From: Cloeon dipterum
Taxonomy: Eukaryota > Arthropoda > Insecta > Ephemeroptera > Baetidae
Direction of reading: 5' to 3'
Length of the DNA: 64,000 nucleotides
NCBI RefSeq assembly: GCF_949628265.1
Contig: NC_088787.1
Coordinates: forward strand, 26,154,501-26,218,500
Of the stretch, positions 1 through 12,181 are shown piece after piece. The first letter of the stretch is position 1; every line of letters starts with the position of its first letter. The notes beneath the pieces were generated by a model that saw only the letters and a program-made list of their open reading frames with translations, was not told where the DNA came from and ran no database searches. The position numbers were made by a program, and so were the translations under genes.

Positions 1-2100
1 AGTGTGTGTGAGTCAAATATAATATGTGTAAAAATTGAAAGTTGCCGCGCGCCGACACCTGCAAAAAGCGCAGCAATAAACGGTGGATTTGAATAAACGG
101 TGGCGGCGGCAGTTTATGGATGCTATATGTGTCTTAAAGTGCGCCTTAATTGACTAGGTTATTAGAGCACAAGGTTGTCTTTTTACAAGAGTGGCGGCCA
201 GATCTGGGAAACACTCGTCAAGCGTCCGCACTTCACTCACAAATACGCGCAATTATTGTAACAGTAATAATGACACACGCGTAGAAAGCGGCCAAAAGCA
301 GCGGCTTCTGATATATCGAGCCAAGAGTGAGTGACCCCGCGCGCGTGTCGCGAAAGTATCCTCGAAAATGTGTCCACAAATCAATTTCACTGTCGAAACA
401 ATTAATAATTCCGTGAGTTTTATATCAGCCTCGGGAGCTGTTTCTTTTCACGTCTCTTCCCGTAAAAACGAAACGTACATGCAACGACCTAATTTCAGAC
501 AGAAATTTCCTTCGAAATTTGTTCATTGTATTAACCGTATTAACGATAAAAATAGAAAAACAATTATTCGTAAACACTAATGTGTATGAATTTAATTAAA
601 TAAACAAGCTAGTTCCCAGTTCTTGAGTGAATTTAAATTGGCAAATTACAATGCAAATAAGCTATTAAAAAAGGGCATAGTACAATAACAATGCGATACT
701 TTTATTCCAAATCCAGTTTCATAAGGCAAATTTGGCTTTTTCGACTGCCAAAAAAGTTGTTTGTTAAGATGAGAGTCGATAATCGTCCCAAACTATGGCT
801 GGAATTTTGTGTGATATGCAAGTTTAATTAAGCTCTGGATGCTTTGTATCGTACGCCATCGACAAATTTTCTGAAAATCATGCAAAAACGTAAAAACTGC
901 TTTGAGAACGATCTGCACTTGTGATTTTGAAACAATAGAAACTCCTTTGCATTGGAGAGTTAGCTTGTCTTTTTAGGTAAAATCAGCATTTTTGGCATTT
1001 CATAGGTCCAACGCACCCGACTTAACGATGTCCTCGTTTGCAAAAGCCAGTTTTTGGCTGAACATGCAAGCAGATTACTTCTATCAATATCAATTGGAAC
1101 CTTTTTGTGATTCAGTTCAAATGCATTAAGCAAAGATTTTAACTAATTCATATCTTTTGCAGCTCTTTCAATTAGAAAGTGTGTAAATTTCCGAGGTATG
1201 CGGTCGTTTTTTCGCGAAAATTAGCCGCTCTTTATGAAGCTAGAGCAATTTTATGTAGACAACAATAAAAATGAAACTGGTCTATTGAACGCGGAGCGAG
1301 AGGAAGACACGCATAACTGGCCGCGGGCGCATTCCCTACACGTCCCTTCGCGTATCTTGCGCAAAACAAGCCAGCCCTCTCGTCGTCCAGCGAGAACAAA
1401 CGACAAAACTCATAGAAAATTTAACAATAAAATGAAGGAGAGGCGTTCGCCCGCCCGCCGCGCAAACCACGCGGATTAACAGCTCGTGTTTTTAATTGGT
1501 CATTTAACTCTTTACGGCCACGTAATTCGAGTCATTTACTGGGCGATTAATTTGCCTCTCTGGAATTTACGCGTGATTCCTCTCATTATTTCAATATTTA
1601 AGTGATGCGATAAAAAGAAACGCCGTGGTAGAGCAGATTCTAATTTAAAAAGGTTGAGAGTTATCTTTGATTTTAGATTATGTAAATTCAAAATCATATT
1701 AACTTAAAAGTCTAATTCTTAATTGAGCACACACTGCTCGAGGCATGTAAGCAAATTAAAAAAATATATTGGTATTCTCTCGTTTAAATACACAAATTTG
1801 TGGTTTAAATTTAGTTTGAATTGGATATGCGTCAGTTTGAAAGCATTGAGCAGACATTCAAGGTTGGAATTTTTTGTAACAAGGATTACTTTTGTAACGT
1901 ATTAAGTATAAGAATGAACTTGGCACTTAGTTGACAAAAAAAACGACCGAAAATATTAAAAATAGTAAAATTACATGAAACAAAGAATATTTAACACAAT
2001 TTTAAAAAGTTTTCAGTCCTAGTTTTCAGTTTATAAGTTTTAAACCCACTCCACTTCCATTCTGTAACTTAATACAAATCCTTGTTTGTGGTTTTGCAGT
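1..2100. other. Non-coding DNA upstream of the cellulase gene
   Basis: I see no convincing coding exon here. The short open frames lack splice context, codon bias or recognisable motifs. A GC-richer patch lies at about 1-360 and another at about 1300-1480. A polypyrimidine tract ending in TTTTGCAG sits directly before position 2100, so the first coding exon of the cellulase is probably preceded by a 5' UTR exon somewhere in this stretch. I cannot place that exon. Confidence 0.5.
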
Positions 2101-5100
2101 ATGGGTGGTGTCCCGCTGTTGCTGGTAGCGCTACTGACGCTGCAGCGGTCATGGACAGCTGCCGTGCGCGGCAGTCCTTCGATCGTGGGCGGCGGCTCGC
2201 TGGCCAACCCTCCGCAGACGGTGTCCTCGGAGGAGGTGACTACTGGCCTCGGCCACTATGACTATGACAAGGTGCTCGAGCTGTCGCTGCTCTTCTATGA
2301 GGCCCAACGCTCCGGGCATCTGCCCAAGGACAACCGCGTGCCCTGGCGCAGCGACTCGTGCCTTAAGGACCGCGGACAGCACGGAGAAGACCTCGAGGGT
2401 GGATACTATGACGGTGAGTTCGAGATGTTTGCCACTGGGAATTTCGATTGTATTCATAAAATTAACATTTTTAGTCTAATGACATTATTTTTCTATAATT
2501 TAACTTACTAGGAAACTAACTGAATTCTCTGGGCATTGTAGATTTTATTACTTTTAGTTGCAAGTAGTCAAAAATGCACATAATATAAAATGATGAAAAA
2601 TCAAATTCTTCAGATGGATCAGAATTTCGTCACATTTTTTTGTCTGAAAAATCAATTTATTATTTTATTACAATTATCTTTACTTAATAAACAAATTTAA
2701 AAATTCATCATCATTTAAATACGTTAAAAACAGTATTTTTCCTAATGACGAAGTTGGAGCTAAATTGCGTGCCTCTGTTGAACCAATCAGGAATTTAGGA
2801 GTAATTTATCATGTCCGACATTCGCAGAATGAAAAGTAACGCGTCAGTCGTACAGAGTCTACCTTTCAAAAATCATCATAATTGAACGAAACAGGCTTTA
2901 TAAATCGATTTTTAAACAACTCTCGTGACAAATGCTCCTATGAAGCTCCATGGCTCGCTCACACCTTTGAATAAAAAATGCTCACCAGGTAATCTTGGTT
3001 AAATCTTTGAAAAGTGCACAAAATTCACCACTAACTAGAACATAGCATTCATGAGCAGCTTCCTTTGTTAGATTTAGTCAAGTAAATATCTAATTTATCC
3101 TACGGCTGCTGCGTAGTTTTCATTTAGGCAGCAGCGTGCAAACAAAAACAACAATTGATTTCTTGTACCTGTTTGCCTCTGCAGTTAAATTATGTTCGAA
3201 ATTCCGCTGTGCAAAAAGTACTTTTTAATTTGATCGTGATTTCCAGAACGCAATCGATGACAAGTTGAGTTAGCTCTCAATTTGTGCACAAGACAACAAT
3301 GTTTTACCAAGTATGGCCTCGACGAGCCAAATGTCGAGCGAAATGTGTTCGGTTTGCAGCGCGTGGAATTTCTGCTCGCTCTTTTTATTTTTTCACCGAA
3401 CTTTCCTGATTGAGCGCTGGGTAATTAAGTATAATTAATTGTCGTGCAGATCAAAGCGACCACTTTCTATACACACACACACGCTTGGCCGACGGACGAC
3501 GAAATCATTAAATTTTTGTGCGACCTGATGAGCAGCTCGCTCGCCGCGAGAGGATGATGATTTGCTGCAAAAGTCGACATGGACGAGCAGTGGAAAAAAT
3601 AAATAAGGCTCTCTTCTCTCTTGCACAGATCGTTGTGTGGCACATTGCAATTAGTATTCAGTGCACGCGCGCGCATGTGTGCGTACTTAGTTATTTATTT
3701 ATGTATGTGAGCTGCGGTTAATACTGCCAGAATTGAAAATGCTGCCCCGCTCGCTGCTTCTTTGGAATCCGACGCTGCTGCTGCTGCTGCTGCTGCTGCG
3801 CGAGAGGAAAAAACGCACTCGCGACGCAGATTTTCAAAAGGGAGCTGCGCGTGCAAAAAGTGCAAATTCCCGGTGAAAAATTGAGGGGGAAAATCGGAGC
3901 AGACCGCAGCTCGATGAATATTTACGGCCGCTTGTTGGCATCAGAAAAGGCAGTTCGGTGGCTAAATAGTTGGTTTCTCGATAATTGTTTCGGCCGGTCC
4001 GAACTTTCTCTCCAACGAATTGCAGCGTTTTTGCCCACGGGCTGCGCCTCACGCCAGACTTTGTTGTGACTCGGCCGTTCTCCGCTAAAATCGCTTTTTT
4101 GCCGCGAATCGCGACCGTCACTGCTCGCGGACAAATCGCGTCTAATCAAGTCGCAGCAGTGTGGAGTGTACAGCTGCTTTACTTTGAAATTACCTGCTGA
4201 TTCCGGTATCCCCACGGAATTGGGCCAGCGCTTGAGTTGATTGGCACTTAATATTGTCCTGAAAGAGAAAATTACCGCCGTTAATTAGAAACTCACGGAA
4301 AATTAAATCCTAAAAGCACTTGGGAAGTAAAGTATATTTTCACCGCAGCCTCAAGAGCTCAGGATTATGCTTTTACTAAATTGTTCACTCCCAATCAATG
4401 AATGTAGGAGTTCTGGTATGTTGTGATTAATTTTTTATTCGCGTTTCCCACAAGTATTTTTGGACATATTTTTATATTTAAGTCTGCAAAATTTTCCTCT
4501 GCGAAAGTATAAATCTTTAAATGTATTCTCACTTTTGTTCCTTATTCTCCCAAGTATTTTGCTTGCGTATTTTTAGTATAATTAAAACAGCAATGTCCAA
4601 ATGTGCTTGTTGCGAACGGTACTTCGGCCACACCACGATAAACTAACTGCTCAAAAGTACGAGCAATTTTCCAGCACCGATTATTTTCATTTTCTGTTCA
4701 CATGTTCGTTCCGTGATCTCTAATCTACAAATCCGGCAAGTGTGTCGCCCGCAAACCTTCTGCTTTCAAAGTCAAAGCTAGAAATCTGCACCGCAATAAA
4801 GCAATTATTCAAAATATTAGGCTAATGAGTACCAAAAAGGTGGACACACATTAAATATTTCTGCGAATATATTTAATCTCCAATTTCTCGTTCCTAAAAT
4901 TGTTGTCATGTTCGTAAACCTTTGGATTAGAGAGGAAAATTTTTTGTAAAATTTTGGCTGCGACTGATTTTTGAAGAACTCTTGTCACGACAGTTCTTTG
5001 TAAAATTCTCTCGCTCGGTTCTGAGCTGGCAAAATATAGTTTAATGACGGTGATTGCCGGGCGACCCGCGGGGAACCAAGCTCACCTTCCCGAGAATTTG

Positions 5101-7636
5101 CACCACGGTGTAATTTGTCAAAAATTGCCTCTCATCAGATGTGATGTGTTCAATTGACATTGATTATATGGATATGCGGCAGTGCTTTGAACTTGAACTT
5201 GTGGAATTCTTCCGCGAAAATCGACGCCTAAGACAAGGAAAGAGCGTTCGATTGGTCCTCTGGCGCTGACAATCGCGGATCCGAAAATTATAGAGCACAG
5301 TCACTCAGAGTTGAAATCGTGTTGCAGCTGGCGATTTCGTCAAATTTGGCTTCACGATGGCGAGCACGACCACTCTGCTGGCCTGGGGCATGCTGTCCTA
5401 CCGGGATGCATATGAAGTTGCAGGTAGGTAACCTTGATACATCAATAAAATGCGAGCGCGCGCTGAATGAAAGCAAGTTGTCCGCGCGCGCAAAAAGCGC
5501 CGGCGACTGCTGACTGCTGGGCGATCCACATTCGCACGCACTTTGCGCGACACAGATGAATTTATTTCCAACCTCATTAAATTCATTCTCCGCCGCCACC
5601 GCCCTTCGCTTCTTCTGCTTCCCGCGCTTCTCGAGAGGCCTTTCTGATATAGGCTGTTGTCAGGTCAGCTCAAGTACGGCAGGGCGGCTATCAAGTGGGC
5701 CACCGACTACTTCATCAAGTGCCACGTCAGCCCCAACGAGTTCTACGGCCAGGTCGGCGACTTCAACCTGGACCACACATTTTGGGGCCGGCCCGAGGAT
5801 CTCAACATGAGCAGGCCCTCCTACAAAATCGACACGCAGCACCCTGGTCAGAACTAAATCTATAACAAACAGAGTCAAGGCCAACCTGCCTCTTTTCTCA
5901 GAGCTTCAAAACACTTTTTTCGTAAAATAATAATTAAACTATTTTATGCAAGTTTTATCGCAATTTTGCCTTTCAAGCGTTTTGACTTATAGTATTTTAT
6001 ATAAAGGTACGAAATATTTACCTTCTAATTTTGCAACATTGATACCAGGAAATTTACATATTATTTTTCATAATATATATGTAATTTTTTTTCTCTAAGA
6101 AATTAATGTCTTTTTCTTCCTGGTTTTTGCGCAAATTTTAGTGAAGTGTGTGAATCCTTTTTATAAAAAAATATATATTTACAAGATAGATATTATAAGG
6201 CAATGCTAGCATAGCATTTAAATGAAAAATGTACCTTTGAGCACTGAACATAAGGATTCATGTCCAATTTTTAGGCTCGGATTTGGCTGGCGAAACTGCT
6301 GCCGCTCTTGCGGCCGCGTCGATGGTCTTCAGGGCGGACAAACCTGATTACGCGACCAAGTGTTTGACACACGCCAGACAATTATACAGATTTGCCAGCC
6401 AGTACAGGGGACTGTATCACGAAGCCATCAAGGGAGCTCAGCAGTATTACGAGTGAGTTGAATTCAGCGCTACTCCACTCCAAGAATACTATTTAATAAA
6501 AATAAATAAATTGGTCTAGTGAGTTAGAAATAATAGCTTTACTACTGTTGACCCCAAAATTATGTATAGCTTAATCAAAACCAATTATTTACACAGATCT
6601 ACTGACTATGGTGACGAACTGACATGGGCAGCCGCTTGGCTGTACAAGGCTACGAACGAATCACAGTACTTGGACGAAGCCGAGCACCACTATATGAAGT
6701 TCCGTCTAAAAGAAAGACCGAACGAGTTCTTCTACAACAAGAAGGTGGCCGGCGTGCAGGTATGAGAGCGCGAGATTCCTGCCCCTTACCATGACACAAA
6801 TCGTTCTTTATCGCAGGTTCTGCTCGCTCAACTGACTGGCAAGAGCGAATATCTGGAAACGGCCAAGGCGTTTTGCGACTTCACTGTGCACTACCAAAAG
6901 AGAACTCCCAAAGGTTTGGTATACATCGACAAATTCGGGACTCTTTGCCACGCTGCCAATGTCGCCTTCGTTTGTCTGCAGGTGCGTATTCTATTTTAAG
7001 ACGGTGGTTAAAAATCAACAAATATATTGTTTAATTTATTTGTTATTAACCCTTAAAAAATTGCGCCTTTACTTTTTCATCAATTGATACAATTTCCTAC
7101 CAAAATTGCTCATATTTCGTGTCTCAAAGACATTCTTTTTAGAATTTTAAATTATTGTTTTAATTTGTTTTATGCTCTATACAGGCCGCTGATACTGGAA
7201 TCTCGGCTAGCAAGTACAGAGACTTCGCGGTGCAACAGATCCACTATATGCTCGGTGATTCTGGTCGCAGCTTTGTCGTTGGCTTTGGAAAGAATCCCCC
7301 CAAACAAGCCCATCACGCTGCCAGGTATTAACAGAAAAATATTGTCTTCTGTCTTGATGTGCAACATTTGAACAAAATGGTGAATTTAATATTGATTTTA
7401 ATTGCAGTTCGTGCCCAGAAAGACCTGCTCCTTGCAGTTGGGAGGCCTTCCACCGCCCTGGTGCGAATCCTCAGGTGCTAAAAGGTGCCGTGGTTAGTGG
7501 GCCTGACGAGAACGACTACTACGAGGACAACAGGGAAGAGTACGTTTACAATGAAGTCACCCTCGACTACAACGCCGGATTCCAGTCGGCCGTGGCTGGT
7601 CTGCGGCAGTTGCTGCTGGAGAAGCAGAGGCACTAG
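2101..7636 (+). CDS. Secreted glycoside hydrolase family 9 endo-beta-1,4-glucanase (cellulase)
   Basis: Eight coding exons: 2101-2413, 5328-5423, 5664-5846, 6275-6452, 6597-6759, 6817-6981, 7185-7324, 7408-7636. They sum to 1467 nt and encode 488 residues. Residues 1-20 or so form a signal peptide ([12 protein letters not shown]...). The rest is the (alpha/alpha)6 GH9 domain. [12 protein letters not shown] supplies the catalytic-base aspartates D104 and D107, [18 protein letters not shown] is a strongly conserved family block, and [12 protein letters not shown] supplies the proton-donor glutamate E462. There is no cellulose-binding module, as in termite and other insect GH9 enzymes of about 430-450 residues. 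The extra length is a roughly 30-residue linker after the signal peptide. The family hydrolyses internal beta-1,4 bonds in cellulose, usually in saliva or midgut. The expected HHR motif near residue 409 reads HHA here. The ATG at 2101 lies one base after a splice acceptor, so a 5' UTR exon is likely. Intron 1 is 2.9 kb; the others are short. Confidence 0.93.
3775..3798 (+). repeat. CTG triplet microsatellite (8 units)
   Basis: Eight uninterrupted CTG units lie inside intron 1 of the GH9 gene. No coding frame supports it as a translated leucine or glutamine run. Confidence 0.85.
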
Positions 7637-7804
7637 ACAAACGCAAATTCCTTGCAAAATCAAAATGCTTAATTTTGACCGTCAAAAACTTAACCGCTCA
7701 ATCATCAAGAAAATTAATTCCTTCAACCCTGCTGAGCATTGAAGGTGTCTTAAATTTTACGCTTAGCTCTGGTTTTAATATATATGAAACTTCCTGACCA
7801 ATGA

Positions 7805-7810
7805 AATAAA
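7805..7810 (+). terminator. Poly(A) signal of the GH9 gene
   Basis: AATAAA lies 169 bases after the TAG stop at 7636 on the same strand, a typical 3' UTR length for this window. Confidence 0.6.
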
Positions 7811-9858
7811 CATTTAATCATTTCGCTCGTGCCATCTGATGTCAGGACATTCGAGATCGTGTTTTGGTCTGTGAAGGTGAGAGTTACGAGGCACGGAATC
7901 TCAAAATTTGTTTAAGTTATCACGTTGGTACAAATTTGAATGGTCCGAGATATAACTTTCAAGCAATTTTTGCTCATGTTGATCTAGTGCGCTCGTACTC
8001 GGTGTCTCAAATTAAAATCCATCTAAATTCAGATATTTGTGGTTTTTAAGTGGCTGATTTGAAAGACAAAAATCATGCTCCAAAATTTTGGTGTGAATTT
8101 TACCTCTATGCTTACTTAACCACTGTGAGCATCTCTACGGAGATGCGAGAGGCAGTTTTATTACACAGCAATAGCAATAGAAAGTTGTTTAGCACGCAAG
8201 TCGCAAGTATTTTCACATTCCAGCACTCACCAGTTAACGAAAACTAAATAATTATTGTTGTGGACGAGGCCACTGTGTTGTACGAATGTTTCAATTGAAG
8301 TGGAAATTAAGGCTGTGTAACGATGTAAAGTAACACTTTAATTGATTTTCATATTTGTTTAGGTTGTACATGTTAGAAATCCTTAAAAATTGACCTTTTC
8401 CCAAGGAGTTATTTTTATGATAGAGAAATTATTGTAATACAAAAAAGTTTAACTGTAAGAGCCTCTTTTTTGTGCATTTGTACTTACAACTTATGCGTGC
8501 GTTTGGCTCCTTATGATTCCATAACAACTAGGTAGTTGGTAGATAGATTACGATTAATTAAGTTTAAGGAGTAATTGACACTAGAGCAGGAGATGTTTTT
8601 AGCTCGGGAATTCTTGCCCCAGGACCGAATCTTTGGTGGGAAAGGTTTTAATGCACTTTTAGGTTTACACCCAGAGTGAGTCCAATGTTTTTTAACTGCT
8701 GCTATATAATAAAGTAAGAGTAAAATCCTAATACGTCTGTGCTTGATTTTAAAATAACCTCGTAAGATTTTCCAACAATCTCTTAAATTAAAGGAAAAGT
8801 GGCAAGAGGAGTTCTTAATGATGTCGGGTTGATTTTAAAAAAAAAACTACCTCGAAAACATATTTTCTTATTTACAGAAAGAAGATGTTGAAAATCACTT
8901 GCAAATATATGACCTTCGGTGTCCAAAATTAAATATTTGGTTCTGAGTTGGAAACTGTGACGCAAAATATTATCTTTCCTCTGTTCGCCTTATATTTTGT
9001 GTTTATGCAACCTGCACATCTCATATGCATGGCAGTTTGCATACCTCAAATTTAGTTTGAAGCATTTATTTATTCTTAGACCTATTTTGCCGTTTTTTAT
9101 AAATATGTATTCAAAAAAGCAATTTATTTTATAAATTTTCATTGCGACTCAAATTTCGTCTGCTAAATTTTATTTAAGGCATAAAATTAAACTTTTAAAT
9201 AATTTTCTACTAACTTTATTTTAGAGACTAATAATAATTTGAAAAAAGAAAATCGGAATTAAAATGTCCAGTTATTTCAAAATACCCTGATTTCAAAAGA
9301 TTTTGCGTTGTTGAGAGCTTTATCCATTTGACCATTAGAATAGATTAACGATGATTAATTTTTTAAGCCTGTTTACTCGCATTATTACAACGAACATATT
9401 ATAATATTTTCCCGATTGTTGTAAAAAATACTATCTATCTGCTCAAAAATACGGAAAGTATCAAAAGTGTTAGCCTTGGAAGCTACATGTAATTTACTAC
9501 AAAAACCTCTCAGCCTCTCTTACTCATGCGTTTATTAAATGACTGAAAAATATGTTATTTAGTATTTACTTTTCCAGCAATATGAAACACTCTCAAGATT
9601 TATTAAAACCGAATTTAAAAAAAGAAAAGTTCATATTCAGAAAGCAGAATGGAATTAGTTCATCGCGATGATCGCCAACTTATCTGGCGCTTTGGAGAAG
9701 ATCCGCTGAAAAATTTACTCAGCCGCAGGCCAGCTGGATATATGGTCCTCCTCCTGAGCATTGTTATTCCACATTATGGCCCTGCATAAGTCGCAGGTTT
9801 GCCACGCGGCGAGACTCAGCGTGTGTGTATTATGCGCCGCGCGGCGATCGAAGGTGAA

Positions 9859-9870
9859 GGGGGGGGGGGG
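9859..9870 (+). repeat. Poly-G tract (12 G)
   Basis: A run of twelve G residues inside the GC-rich patch upstream of FBXL7. It is one of four G/C homopolymers of 10-13 bases in the window. Confidence 0.9.
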
Positions 9871-11569
9871 AGTCGGTCGCGGAGATTCTGAGGAGCTTGG
9901 CATGGCATCCAGTCGTTTAAATCCCCTGTGGCAGTGCGTAGATGTGGCATCGTGGCTCGCGCCAGCACTTCTCCTCAGGTATGATTTGACAACAAAGAAG
10001 CCAACCTGAGCGAGCTGCCGAGACTCGACGGATCGACATCTGAGCAAGGTTCTCGCCCTGGGCGCTGGTGGATACCGAGCCTGAGGACGCCGAGGCTCCC
10101 TTCGCCTTGACCACCACCACCATGAGGTAAGACTCACCACCCTGAGCTCTGCAACCCCCTGGGAAGAGGTTTTCCCCGTCGGCTCATCGAGTGCGCGAGA
10201 AGCCATCTCGGAGGAGCAAACGCGCTCCGTGACAAATTTTTCTTGGCCTCTTTTTTCTATTCTTCGCCTTAATTTCGGAGCACGTTTCGGTTGTCTAACT
10301 GACGAAGTTTCTCCCCCGTACCTGAAATCGGCTCCCCGACCCTCTCGAGGGGGCTAAGATTGATTGGAATTTCAAGGTGACTTCGGTTTTGTATGCTTTT
10401 CGTGAAACGACCCCTTTAAATTCCAACGCAAGTAGGATCCTCTATTCCCTTTCTGTTCTGAGAAGTGCTGCAGAAGGAATTTTAAATTTAATGTTTTTAT
10501 TTTAAACCAACTACATATCTATAATGAATTTAATTTATTATTGTATGTATTGTAGACTAACTAATTTATTTCACACTCCGCACTCTCTGCGTGCACACAT
10601 TCATGAAATATCTTAGTGACTGGGGATATAACAAATATGGTTTATTATTTTAGTTTCTTTTATTGAGAATCAACCAATTTTGAGTTTCTTTATACTTCCT
10701 ACTTCTCACTGTCCATCTTTTTTTATCTCGCTTTTGACATTATAGAAATTCAAGATCATCATGCAATTTTTCAGGATCGATTGGAGATAAATTTTTAGAT
10801 GGAGGATGGGAGCTGTGAATGATCGAATGCCTGACTCTGAAAGTAGGTTTACTCCCTAGGCTATTTGTCAATCAATCATAATAGGCCTGCTTACTTTTGG
10901 GCCATCCTTTTTTGACAGAAGCAAAGAATAAAAAATGTGGAAATGGTGGAATCTCATTGTACTGAAATACAAACCTTCCAAAAGAAGCATTAGTGGTTTC
11001 CATCTAGCATGCAGGTGGTTTATGGCCACTCTGCTCTCAATAACAATATCTTTGATAAATGAATTTGACTCTGGTGTATTATTGCTTTATCCTAATGTGC
11101 TAAATTTGTCCAGCTTTGTCGTTGCACTCTTCGTCGGCATCGCCAGCCGCGAGCACCTGCACTGATTCGGCCAGCTTAATCGCTTCTAACCTGAGCTCCA
11201 TCTCACCTTTAAGCACTAGAAAAAACGTGTCTTTTCATGGTAAGCATTGCTTTCCACACCTAAACTGTTTTTTTTAATATTGCCATATGCCCTAATTATT
11301 TAAATTGTGTATAGAGACCTTTTTAAAATGAGTTTTCAAATTTTTGTTCAACACAGGCTACAATTTAATGAGCTCGGGTCGTTTCCTAGTTGTTGTTGTC
11401 GCAAGTAAACTCTTATACATTTAAACTTTTAAAATCGAGATAACAATTGGCTCGCATTGTTAAGGCACTCTCAGGAGTGTCAAAGCAATGAGAGGTATTT
11501 GAGCAGTTCGGAGATCTAATACTGGCTACCCAATGTCAGAGATGGCAAAAAAGTGGTTAGTTTAGTGAC

Positions 11570-11873
11570 TCGAAATGCTCAAATTGCTCAACGGGCTGGG
11601 AGGCGCACCGGCGCCGACTCGCTACTTGCTGGTTTGCACCTTTCCAGCATGCGTGATTTGGCTTCACGGGACGAATGTCTAGCGTTTCAATGCAGTCCTC
11701 GGTGCGGAGGCAAGTGGCCCTTGAGTGGGCTGGGTCCCTGTGCGGCCTGGTGCGCCCATGTTATCCGTTCGCGGTGTTATTGGGACCCGGGTTTCAGCAT
11801 TCGTGCTAGTGCAGTGCGCGCCCTTCCCGGTCCTCCGGTCCTCGGACAGGGATAAAAAGAGCAAAAAAAAAAA
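11570..11873 (+). mobile_element. tRNA-derived SINE-like repeat, copy 1
   Basis: This stretch shares ordered blocks with 25921-26167 on the same strand: CTCAACGGG at the left end, then GCTGGTTT..GCACCTTTC, then GCGTTTCAAT, then GTGTTATTGGGACCCGG. The left end resembles a tRNA A-box (TAGCTCAACGGG in the other copy) and the GGTTT..CACC block sits where a B-box would. It ends in an A-rich tail of eleven A. That is the layout of a tRNA-derived SINE. The two copies are diverged, with gaps between the blocks, so the insertions look old. Exact ends and target-site duplications are not clear by eye. Confidence 0.6.
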
Positions 11874-12181
11874 GTTAAATAAATAAACGGCTCCCGATAG
11901 ATTAATTTTTTTAATAAATTACCAAAGCAGTACAATTTGGAAAAGGGCAGTCCCCTAGGAAAATGATAAAAATAAAAAATAATAATAAAAGAAAAGGTTT
12001 CATTTTCTTCACAAATTATTCAGCAGATCCTGAACCGTTCAACATAAATTATTGCTGCAAGATTAAAAAAAATTTACCGGTTCTAAACAATTATCCTATG
12101 GTCACATTGTAAATTTGATGCAACACACAATTGAAAAATATTAAAAAAATTTCAGAACTGTCGTCACGGTCGTCAGCGTCG

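Larger units (their letters stand above)
7811..12181. other. Intergenic / FBXL7 5' region
   Basis: About 4.4 kb with no supported coding exon. It holds a very AT-rich stretch (8300-9650), a GC-rich patch at about 9715-10240 that contains a 12-base G run, a good donor consensus at 10123/10124 (ATGAG|GTAAGA) and a SINE-like repeat near 11570-11873. The GC patch plus donor is a plausible first, non-coding exon of FBXL7. In the reading frame of FBXL7 exon 2 the sequence just before that donor contains a TGA, so it cannot extend the FBXL7 protein. Confidence 0.45.

Noticed and set aside
9715-10206. 163-residue minus-strand frame in a GC-rich patch
   Set aside because: Arg/Ser/Pro-rich composition typical of shadow translation of GC-rich DNA, with no homology that I recognise.
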